The position numbers and the translations under genes were made by a program. DNA of 8,506 nt from an uncultured Eubacterium sp. (GTDB lineage Bacteria; Bacillota; Clostridia; Lachnospirales; Lachnospiraceae), in NCBI GenBank assembly GCA_946611445.1, contig CAMODP010000077.1, positions 1 to 8,506 on the forward strand, read 5' to 3'. Positions 1 through 5,714 of the stretch are shown piece after piece (position 1 is the stretch's first letter; every line of letters begins with the position of its first letter). The notes under the pieces were generated by a model, which saw only the letters and a list, made by a program, of their open reading frames with translations, did no database searches and was not told the origin of the DNA.

Positions 1-168
1 CAACCATGCGGTGCAGTAACTCCTATGGATGTGGTACTCTGCTGCTTCGCTTTATCGAAACATTTGTTAGATTCCGCTAACACACATCGAAAAAGAGAAC
101 CCACCAACAGCCGCCTTTCGGATAAACCGGAGCGCTGTGTGATGGGTAAAACTTCGGTTAGCGTGTGC
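1..168 (-). ncRNA. Unidentified structured RNA or 5' leader, cut by the window edge
   Basis: No credible reading frame covers this stretch, but on the minus strand it starts just after a strong promoter and is rich in self-complementary segments. CGCTAAC (163-157) can pair with GTTAGCG (81-75). Inside that helix, ACCCA (147-143) pairs with TGGGT (103-99), and ACAGC (138-134) pairs with GCTGT (111-107). Further along, TTCG (59-56) pairs with CGAA (49-46), and AGTA (38-35) pairs with TACT (18-15), the latter enclosing a further short GC-containing stem. A second partner for the 81-77 segment exists at 70-66, giving alternative folds. I compared it by eye with remembered consensus sequences of tmRNA, RNase P, SRP RNA, 6S and the common riboswitches and found no convincing match. 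The RNA continues past base 1, so neither its 3' end nor any gene it controls is visible. The plus-strand orientation cannot be excluded, since stems are symmetric; the promoter is the argument for minus. Confidence 0.4.
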
Positions 169-173
169 TTACT

Positions 174-202
174 ATTATAGTGCAGACAGAGTTCTTTTGC
201 AA
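174..202 (-). promoter_or_regulatory. Strong sigma-A promoter for the left-edge RNA
   Basis: On the minus strand the -35 box TTGCAA (202-197) is followed by a 17-base spacer and a perfect -10 box TATAAT (179-174). The start of transcription would be near 167-169. It lies about 50 bases after the stop codon of the PfkB kinase, so it opens a separate transcription unit that runs off the left end of the window. The -35 matches four of six consensus bases; the ideal -10 and spacer make the call fairly strong. Confidence 0.65.
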
Positions 203-252
203 GACAGAATACTTCTGCCCGAATTGCCCGGATTGCGTTCGCCTTACCTGCC

Positions 253-1143
253 TCAGGCCCCCATATGCTGCACGCACTCTCCGGCTTTTAAAAGCGCCGC
301 CTCCAGGCACTCTCTCACGTTCTTTTTCTCAAGCAGCGCCGACAGGAAGCCCGCGACGAAGCTGTCCCCGGCTCCGGTGGTGTCCACCACATTCACCTTT
401 GCCGGCGGAAGTGAGAACACGCCTTCGCAGGTGTCGGCGTAGCAGCCCTCCGGCCCGGTCTTGATGATCACATTTTTGATCCCCCACTCGCGGAACAAAC
501 GCGCCATGGCAGGATACTCCTTCTGGCCGGTGTAGTAGGCCGCTTCCTTCTCGTTCGGAAACATGTAATCAATCAGTGGCAGCACATCCTCGATGTCCTG
601 AAAGGACATCTGGCGGAAAGTCGGCAGCTTGGTATCGGCGCAGATGATGGCCCCATCCTCATGCGCAGCGAGAATCAGCTCCCGTACCTTCTCCGGACGG
701 TCGAGCGGAGCGCGAAACAGACTCGCGAAAGACACGATCTTCCCGCCTGTCACATCTTCTTTTTCCGGCAGATACCCCTCCAGCATCGTAGCGGAAGAAT
801 TGATGGAATGCCGGCTTCCGTCCCTGTTCACGACCAGATTTGCGATCGGAGTTCGCATCCCCTCCGTCACGCGCATGGAAGAAAGATCCAGCCCGCGCCT
901 GGCTGCCTCGCTCTTCAGAATGTTTCCTGCCAGATCCTCACCGAGCCCGCACACGAGGCGCACCCTGTGGCCCATCGCGGTCAGCTTGAAGGATTCGTTG
1001 ACTGCGTCGCCGCCGGTGCTCAGCGCAATATTTTCCGCCCTGAATACGTTCGGTTTGTACGCATCCTCTTCCCTGCCCCTCACGATGCAGTCGATCACTG
1101 CCTGACCGACACAGATCACATCATATTTTTTCTCAACCGGCAT
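253..1143 (-). CDS. PfkB-family carbohydrate (or nucleoside) kinase
   Basis: This 296-residue cytoplasmic enzyme should transfer phosphate from ATP to a sugar or sugar-like hydroxyl, as fructokinase, ribokinase and 2-keto-3-deoxygluconate kinase do. The N-terminal substrate-binding signature of the ribokinase fold is present (GGDAVN, residues 44-49). The C-terminal PfkB signature DTTGAGD spans residues 254-260, with Asp260 as the expected catalytic base and the GAG as the anion hole. A PNEKEA motif (196-201) matches the NxxE magnesium/phosphate motif. Length is normal for the family. The ATG at 1143 has a good ribosome site (GGGAG, eight bases upstream), and the gene starts 13 bases after the polyferredoxin stop, so it is the last gene of the queT operon. 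The substrate cannot be read from sequence; fructokinase is a common default annotation. No terminator is evident between its stop and the next promoter at 202. Confidence 0.9.
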   Translation of the reverse strand: MPVEKKYDVICVGQAVIDCIVRGREEDAYKPNVFRAENIALSTGGDAVNESFKLTAMGHRVRLVCGLGEDLAGNILKSEAARRGLDLSSMRVTEGMRTPIANLVVNRDGSRHSINSSATMLEGYLPEKEDVTGGKIVSFASLFRAPLDRPEKVRELILAAHEDGAIICADTKLPTFRQMSFQDIEDVLPLIDYMFPNEKEAAYYTGQKEYPAMARLFREWGIKNVIIKTGPEGCYADTCEGVFSLPPAKVNVVDTTGAGDSFVAGFLSALLEKKNVRECLEAALLKAGECVQHMGA

Positions 1144-1156
1144 AGTCTCTTCTCCC

Positions 1157-2038
1157 TCAGTAAATCTTTTCTCCGGCAGTACTTCGTTTCTCCGTCACAG
1201 AGAATGAAATTGCCTTCTTCGGGCAGGCTCGCATGCACTCCCCGCACCGGATGCACTCCCCGCTGTTGGGCTGCTTCACCGGATCCACCTGCATATGGCA
1301 GACGCTTATGCAGGCGCCGCAGTGTACGCAGCTCTCCTTGTCCACGTTCATTCTCAGCAGGCTGACCTTCTGGAACAGCGCGTAGAACGCGCCCAGCGGG
1401 CAGATATATTTGCAGAACGGCCGGTAAATAAACATGCAGGCAAGCAGCGTCAGCACAAGCAGCAGCATCTTCCAGTGAAACAGGAAGCCCGCCACCACGC
1501 GCATGGAGCGGTTTAAGAGCACCAGGAACACGCCGCCCTCCAGCGTCCCAACCGGACACACATATTTACAGAAGAACGGTTCTCCAAGCCCGGTCTCGCC
1601 CCGCCAGAGCAGTGGAAGCAGGATTACCAGCAAGGCCAGCATCACATACTTGAGGTACCGCAGCGCCCTGTCTGCCTTCTCCGGCACTTTCACTTTCGGC
1701 ACCGGCACAAGGTACAGCCACTCCTGCAGCAGGCCGAACAGGCAGAGCCAGCCGCAGATCAGGCGCCCGACAAGCAGCCCGACGGAAGCCAGAAACCCTG
1801 CCACATAGAGGGAAATCTTCCGCCGTCTGCCGGTAAAGACAGCCTGCATGGCGCCGATCGGACAGGCTCCCAGAGCCCCCGGGCAGGAATAGCAGTTCAT
1901 GCCCGGCACGCAGAAGCGTTTGAGCGGCCCCCGGTAGATGGTCCCGGTGGCAAAACCCTTTGCGTAGGCGTTTGTCAGGATGCCCCATCCGGCCTGCACG
2001 ATTTTTCTAAGTCCCGGCAATTTTTTCTTCTTATCCAA
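1157..2038 (-). CDS. Membrane polyferredoxin, NapH/YccM-like 4Fe-4S protein
   Basis: This 293-residue integral membrane protein probably moves electrons across or along the membrane. After a basic N-terminus there is a cysteine-rich segment (Cys49, Cys52, Cys59). Hydrophobic helices follow, carrying CGWLC (95-99) and two CKYxCPxG motifs (Cys157/Cys161 and Cys209/Cys213), typical of the NapH/NosR/CcoG-type membrane ferredoxins. The C-terminus is a di-cluster ferredoxin: CVHCGACISVC (237-247) and CIRCGECMRACP (262-273), enough ligands for two [4Fe-4S] clusters. The start is a TTG at 2038; no in-frame ATG exists before Met47, which would remove the first helix region. A GGAG lies ten bases upstream of the TTG, and the start overlaps the end of the CXXC microprotein gene by eight bases, suggesting translational coupling. 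Its neighbours, a TlpA-like protein and a CXXC microprotein, suggest it supplies electrons to thiols outside the membrane; that role is inferred, and no experimental function is known to me for this exact arrangement. Confidence 0.87.
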   Translation of the reverse strand: MDKKKKLPGLRKIVQAGWGILTNAYAKGFATGTIYRGPLKRFCVPGMNCYSCPGALGACPIGAMQAVFTGRRRKISLYVAGFLASVGLLVGRLICGWLCLFGLLQEWLYLVPVPKVKVPEKADRALRYLKYVMLALLVILLPLLWRGETGLGEPFFCKYVCPVGTLEGGVFLVLLNRSMRVVAGFLFHWKMLLLVLTLLACMFIYRPFCKYICPLGAFYALFQKVSLLRMNVDKESCVHCGACISVCHMQVDPVKQPNSGECIRCGECMRACPKKAISFSVTEKRSTAGEKIY

Positions 2039-2177
2039 GGCCGATGCACTCCATACAGATCCCCGCCGCTTTCCTGTGCACAGTACTCATCTCCCCGGTC
2101 ACGGCGCCGTAAATACACGCCGAGAGGGAAGCGATCAGAAGCAGCGCGGCGATCCCTGCAGATACTCTTCTTTTCAT
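2031..2177 (-). CDS. CD1871A-like CXXC membrane microprotein (48 aa)
   Basis: A short reading frame fits exactly between the TlpA-like gene and the polyferredoxin. The protein has a basic start (MKRRV), one hydrophobic helix (about residues 6-25), the segment GEMSTVHRKA, and ends in CMECIGLG with Cys41 and Cys44. The pattern of one membrane helix, GE-STV, then C-x-E-C-IG-G at the very C-terminus, agrees with what I remember of the CD1871A family of clostridial CXXC microproteins; I could not run the search. The ATG has a strong ribosome site (GGAGG, six bases upstream), and the gene ends by overlapping the TTG start of the polyferredoxin by eight bases in another frame. The terminal CXXC could be a redox-active or metal-binding pair held at the membrane surface. 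LSAC at residues 18-21 resembles a lipobox, but it sits inside the helix and I regard it as probably coincidental. Confidence 0.85.
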   Translation of the reverse strand: MKRRVSAGIAALLLIASLSACIYGAVTGEMSTVHRKAAGICMECIGLG

Positions 2178-2211
2178 GACAGTCCTCCGTAGTCAGCGCG
2201 TCGGAACGCTC

Positions 2212-2817
2212 TCACTGCTCAAGAAGCCCGGTGATGATTTCTTCCCAGTCGCTCTCTTCTCTGGAGCCGACATAGGCCTCCCCGAGGATCGCGCCATCGC
2301 TGTCCAGGAAATAAGTCGTCGGGAACGCGTACAGCTCGATCTCATTCATCAGCGGCCAGTCCGCGATCAGCAGCGGATAGGTGAGGCCCATCTCTTCCTG
2401 AATAGTTTTCGCGTCGTCAAGCACATCCTGCAGGAGCTCCCCGTTATAATCGAGGATGTCTCCCGTCAGCCCGATCACGCCGAAGCCTTCCTCAGCGTAC
2501 TTTTCATGAAGGCTCTGGATGCCCGGCATCTCCCTCAGGCAGGGACCGCAGAAGGTCGCCCAGATATTCAGCATCGTAACCTCGTTCTCCGCCAGAAGAT
2601 CCTTCAACTCTGTTTCATTCAGGTCCAGATCCTGCAGCACCGCAGCGGCAAAAACTGACTGCTCTGCGCTCTCTCCCTCTGACATTGCCTCCGTGACCGC
2701 TTCCTCAGGCGCCAGCGCGCCCTCTTCCGTGACAGCCTCCGCGTAAGCGGACATCCCTCCGAGCAGCGTGAGCTGCAGCGCAGCCATGAGCAGGCATCTC
2801 ATCATTTTCTTTTTCAT
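2212..2817 (-). CDS. Secreted TlpA/ResA-like thiol-disulfide oxidoreductase
   Basis: This 201-residue exported thioredoxin-fold protein should reduce or exchange disulfides on the outer side of the cytoplasmic membrane. A signal peptide (basic MKKKMMR, hydrophobic core, likely cleavage after AYA at residue 26) is followed by an acidic linker (27-55). The redoxin domain contains WATFCGPC, with active-site Cys90 and Cys93, and the cis-proline in FPTT (Pro166). No lipobox cysteine follows the signal, so the mature protein may be free or held by an uncleaved signal helix. I chose the ATG at 2817 because GGAGG lies eight bases upstream; an in-frame ATG at 2832 overlaps the transporter stop (TGATG) but would encode that ribosome site. 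Longer frames upstream run through the transporter gene and are not real. It starts 14 bases after the transporter stop, and 34 bases separate its stop from the CXXC microprotein. Substrate proteins are unknown. Confidence 0.9.
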   Translation of the reverse strand: MKKKMMRCLLMAALQLTLLGGMSAYAEAVTEEGALAPEEAVTEAMSEGESAEQSVFAAAVLQDLDLNETELKDLLAENEVTMLNIWATFCGPCLREMPGIQSLHEKYAEEGFGVIGLTGDILDYNGELLQDVLDDAKTIQEEMGLTYPLLIADWPLMNEIELYAFPTTYFLDSDGAILGEAYVGSREESDWEEIITGLLEQ

Positions 2818-2831
2818 TTTTGTTTCCTCCA

Positions 2832-4187
2832 TCACAGAAGATTCACGCACATCACGGCAAACACAATCAGCGGCAGGAGATACGTCATATAAGGGCGCAT
2901 CCAGCCGGCGATCTTCGCCCCTCTTCCCATGTTCGCCTCCTCCTGAAACGACTCCCAGCCCCAGCCGAAGCGCTGCGTACAGTAGAGCACAAAAACCAGC
3001 GAGCCTCCCGGAAGCAGGATATTGGACACAATAAAGTCTTCCAGATCCATGATCCCGGTTCCCTCCCCCATCGGCGTGATGCTGGAGAGCACATTGAAGC
3101 CCAGCAGGCACGGCAGAGATAGGATCAGCATCGTAGCCGTGCAGAACAGCCCTGTCTTTGTCCGGTTCCAGCCGGTGAGATCCATGATGCAGGCCATGAT
3201 GTTCTCAAACACCGCAATGACCGTTGAGAAGGCCGCAAATGTCATGAACACAAAGAACAGGCTGCCCCAGAGGCGTCCCAGGGGCATGTGGTTGAAAATG
3301 TTGGGCAACGTTACGAAGATCAGCCCCGGGCCCGCGCCGGGTTCCACCCCGTAGGCAAAACAGGCCGGGAAGATGATCAGTCCCGAGACGATCGCCACAA
3401 ACGTATCCAGCAGCGCTACATTGATGGATTCTCCGAGAAGGGAGTGTTCCTTCCCGATGTAGCTGCCGAAGATCGCCATGGATCCGATGCCGAGGCTCAG
3501 GGTAAAGAACGCCTGGTTCATCGCCGCCAGTACTACATCCTTCATCCCGACTGCCCGCATCCTGCCTAGGTCCGGAAGCAGATAGAAGGACAGGCCTTCC
3601 TTTCCGCCGGGCAGGAAGATGCTGTTGACTGCCAGAACGACCATGATGACCAGCAGCAGGATCATCATGACTTTTGTCACTTTCTCGATGCCGCCCTGCA
3701 GACCGAGAGAGCAGACAAAGAAGCCGACGATGACGATGACGGCCATCGCGATCATCATCTGGACCGGGTCCCCGAGCATATTGTTGAAAGCTGCTCCGAC
3801 CGCCTCCGGATCGGCGCCTTCAAAGGTCCCTGCAGCCGTCTTGACAAAGAAGAGCAGCATCCAGCCGGCCACCGTCGTGTAAAACATCATCAGAATGACA
3901 TTTCCGACAAGGCAGGCAACGCCGTGGATCTGCCACCCTTTCTTCTCCGGCGTGAGCTTCTGGTACATTTTTACGGGGCTTTTGGCTGCGGCCCGGCCTG
4001 TGGCAAACTCCATCGTCATCACGGGTATCCCCAGTACAAGAAGGAAGAACAGGTAAACGAGAACAAACACGCCCCCGCCGTTCTGCCCTACGAGGTAGGG
4101 GAATTTCCATACGTTCCCGATGCCGATTGCGCACCCCGCGCTCAGCAGAATAAAGCCAAGCCGGGTGCCGAGTTTCTCTCTCTCCAT
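2832..4187 (-). CDS. Sodium-dependent transporter, NSS (SNF) family
   Basis: This 451-residue membrane protein is a sodium-coupled symporter of the neurotransmitter:sodium symporter family, whose bacterial members (LeuT, MhsT, TnaT) mostly take up hydrophobic or aromatic amino acids. The family's most conserved segment is present in helix 1: AIGIGNVWKFPY (residues 20-31), where the unwound GxGN stretch binds substrate and sodium, followed by QNGGG (35-39). Helix 6 carries NQAFFTLSLGIGSM (224-237). Helix 8 contains FSTV (320-323), whose Ser-Thr pair corresponds to the Na2 site. I count about eleven hydrophobic segments, the number usual for many bacterial members. The ATG has GGAG nine bases upstream and begins 15 bases after the queT stop. 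Substrate is not determinable by eye. Its place between queT and the redox genes is unexplained by any pathway I know. Confidence 0.93.
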   Translation of the reverse strand: MEREKLGTRLGFILLSAGCAIGIGNVWKFPYLVGQNGGGVFVLVYLFFLLVLGIPVMTMEFATGRAAAKSPVKMYQKLTPEKKGWQIHGVACLVGNVILMMFYTTVAGWMLLFFVKTAAGTFEGADPEAVGAAFNNMLGDPVQMMIAMAVIVIVGFFVCSLGLQGGIEKVTKVMMILLLVIMVVLAVNSIFLPGGKEGLSFYLLPDLGRMRAVGMKDVVLAAMNQAFFTLSLGIGSMAIFGSYIGKEHSLLGESINVALLDTFVAIVSGLIIFPACFAYGVEPGAGPGLIFVTLPNIFNHMPLGRLWGSLFFVFMTFAAFSTVIAVFENIMACIMDLTGWNRTKTGLFCTATMLILSLPCLLGFNVLSSITPMGEGTGIMDLEDFIVSNILLPGGSLVFVLYCTQRFGWGWESFQEEANMGRGAKIAGWMRPYMTYLLPLIVFAVMCVNLL

Positions 4188-4202
4188 TGTCAGTGACTCC
4201 TT

Positions 4203-4685
4203 TCACTCAGTAAAAATCCATTTGTCATATTTCTCAAGGACGACCAGAAGCAGCATTCCGAGCACGCCGCAGGAAATGATTTCTCCAAGGCCGACCGTAA
4301 GAATCATAAGCGGGACCGGCAGATTGACCCCGTATCCGAAACGCAGCACGAACGGTACGATAACCGCATTGGCGGCAATCGGGGGAATCGGGACCAGTAT
4401 CCTGTGCTTCCGCAGGAGGTAAGAGCCCACGGCGCCGATCAGTGTCGCGAGGCTTCCGAATATGATATCCGGCAGGATGGCTCCGCCTAAAATATTGGAA
4501 ATCAGGCAGCCAACCAGGAGACCCGGAATGGCGGCCGGCGTAAAATAGGGCAGGATCGTCAGCGCTTCCGAAATCCGCACCTGAATTTCGCGAAAGCTGA
4601 GCGGTGCAAACAGCAGTGTCAGCGCTGTATATACGGCTGCGATGAGTGCGGCACGCGTTAAAAACTGTATGTTTCTGTCACTCAT
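4203..4685 (-). CDS. queT: QueT-family queuosine-precursor transporter (ECF S-component)
   Basis: This 160-residue membrane protein has five to six hydrophobic segments and fits the QueT family, the substrate-binding S-component of an energy-coupling-factor transporter for queuosine precursors. The segment FREIQVRISEALTILPYF (residues 31-48), with VRISEAL just after the first helix, is the most telling family feature, as are the small-residue-rich segments IPGLLVGCLISNILGG (53-68) and GLGEIISCGVLG (132-143). No EcfA, EcfA' or EcfT gene is in the window, so it would use a shared energising module made elsewhere (a group II ECF transporter). The ATG at 4685 has only a weak purine-rich ribosome site (AAGAGA); an in-frame stop just upstream excludes a longer protein. 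It is the first gene of the six-gene operon and begins about 60 bases after the mal terminator. Confidence 0.9.
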   Translation of the reverse strand: MSDRNIQFLTRAALIAAVYTALTLLFAPLSFREIQVRISEALTILPYFTPAAIPGLLVGCLISNILGGAILPDIIFGSLATLIGAVGSYLLRKHRILVPIPPIAANAVIVPFVLRFGYGVNLPVPLMILTVGLGEIISCGVLGMLLLVVLEKYDKWIFTE

Positions 4686-4745
4686 AGTAGTCTCTTTTCA
4701 TTTGATTTCGCGGAATGTTGAAGGGCGTCTTTACCATCCTACCAC
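4686..4745 (-). other. Short leader between the mal terminator and queT
   Basis: Only 60 bases separate the U-tract of the upstream terminator from the queT start. I see no convincing sigma-A promoter here. queT genes are often preceded by a preQ1 riboswitch. The segment has a three-base-pair CGC/GCG stem with a pyrimidine-rich loop and an A-rich tail, only a faint resemblance to preQ1-I, and I do not call it. The operon may be transcribed by read-through of the mal terminator or from a promoter of unusual type. Confidence 0.4.
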
Positions 4746-4789
4746 AAAAACAGGCTGCCGCACACCCCGAAAGTGTATGCGGCAGCCTG
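4746..4789 (-). terminator. Rho-independent terminator of the mal operon
   Basis: In the minus-strand RNA a 12-base-pair GC-rich stem (CAGGCTGCCGCA at 4789-4778 pairing with TGCGGCAGCCTG at 4762-4751) is extended by an inner CAC/GTG pairing beyond a two-base bulge. It is followed directly by five U residues (4750-4746). It lies about 43 bases after the malG stop codon. The plus-strand side has a more broken T-run, so the main direction is minus. Confidence 0.9.
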
Positions 4790-4832
4790 CCTTATTACTT
4801 ATTTTTACTATCTTCCGGCATTTCGGATGACT

Positions 4833-5714
4833 TCAGCCCTTCACCGCTCCGCCCGTCACTCCTTCGACGTAGTACTTCTGCAGGAACATGAACAGGAGCG
4901 TTACCGGAATGGCGACCAGGATCCCGCCTGCGCAGAACCTTGTAAAGTAGCCCTGATAGTCATTTGTCCAGACCCAGCGCTGCAGCGCCACAGCCACGTT
5001 ATAGCTCTTGTCATGTCCGAACGCTATATAGGAAGCCATGACGAAGTCGCACCAGGGGGCCATGAACGCAACCAGGGCGGTATAGATAATAATCGGCTTT
5101 GACAGCGGTATCGTCAGGATCAGGAAGATCTTCGCGCGGGAAGCCCCGTCAATCCGCGCCGCCTCGTCAAGCGCGATCGGCAGCGTGTCAAAATACCCTT
5201 TGCACACGTAGTATCCCATACCGGAGCTGGCGACCGAGACCAGAATCAGGCCCGGCACGGCGCCTGCCTGTGTCAGCCCGAACTGTTTCAGAAGGAAATA
5301 CAGGCAGATCAGGGTCAGGAACCCCGGGAACATGCCCAGCACCAGCCAGAAGCGCATCAGCAGTGTCCTGCCTTTAAAGCGCATTCTTGAGAGCGCATAG
5401 CTGACACACAGGATGATAATCGTCTGGAGGATCGCAACAAAAATCGCGATAATCAGCGTGTTTCCGTACCAGCGCAGGAAGTTCGTCTCGCCGGAGAACA
5501 GGAAGCGGTAGTTGTCCAGCGAAAAATGCTTCGGGATGATGTAATCTACCATGCCGCCGTATTCCACCTTCGGATCGTAGGAGCGGAAGCTCTGCATGAT
5601 CAGCCCGAAGAACGGGAACATCCAGATAATGCTGATCAGCACCAGAACAACGTAAGTTACGGCATTGCTGACCCGCTGCTTTTTCTTCATGGAAGCTGTC
5701 TTTTTCTCCATCAT
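4833..5714 (-). CDS. malG: Maltose/maltodextrin-type ABC transporter permease, MalG-like
   Basis: This 293-residue membrane protein is the second of the two inner-membrane subunits of a carbohydrate ABC importer. It has the MalG plan: an N-terminal helix (about 17-40), an external loop, then five more helices. The cytoplasmic EAA loop is clear (DEAARIDGASRAKIFLILTI, residues 183-202), followed by IPLSKP; this loop docks onto the ATPase. The C-terminus YYVEGVTGGAVKG is typical of MalG-type permeases, whose tail inserts into the ATPase dimer interface. The ATG at 5714 overlaps the malF stop (ATGA), and the GGGGGG run just upstream lies within the last malF codons, so translation is probably coupled. 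A second ATG follows immediately and could be used instead. Sugar specificity is inferred from overall similarity to maltodextrin systems and is less certain than the family. Confidence 0.92.
   Translation of the reverse strand: MMEKKTASMKKKQRVSNAVTYVVLVLISIIWMFPFFGLIMQSFRSYDPKVEYGGMVDYIIPKHFSLDNYRFLFSGETNFLRWYGNTLIIAIFVAILQTIIILCVSYALSRMRFKGRTLLMRFWLVLGMFPGFLTLICLYFLLKQFGLTQAGAVPGLILVSVASSGMGYYVCKGYFDTLPIALDEAARIDGASRAKIFLILTIPLSKPIIIYTALVAFMAPWCDFVMASYIAFGHDKSYNVAVALQRWVWTNDYQGYFTRFCAGGILVAIPVTLLFMFLQKYYVEGVTGGAVKG

Noticed and set aside
1..60. M-box (magnesium) riboswitch on the plus strand
   Set aside because: A stretch near 12-45 (CTCCTAT... CTGCTGC) loosely resembles the start of the M-box consensus, but the conserved core that should follow is absent.
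165..464. Short plus-strand open frames overlapping the end of the PfkB gene
   Set aside because: Their sequences are arginine-, proline- and serine-rich shadows with no ribosome site. The minus-strand PfkB gene carries intact motifs over the same bases.
2115..2120. Lipobox (LSAC) in the CXXC microprotein
   Set aside because: The cysteine at residue 21 fits the pattern, but related microproteins as I remember them have an uncleaved helix here, so lipidation is not supported.
2818..3111. A 98-codon N-terminal extension of the TlpA-like frame
   Set aside because: It lies wholly within the NSS transporter gene in another frame, and the signal peptide and ribosome site at 2817 mark the true start.
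4686..4745. preQ1 riboswitch upstream of queT
   Set aside because: Expected by association, but the best stem has only three base pairs and the loop and tail do not match the preQ1-I consensus as I recall it. Not called without a covariance-model search.
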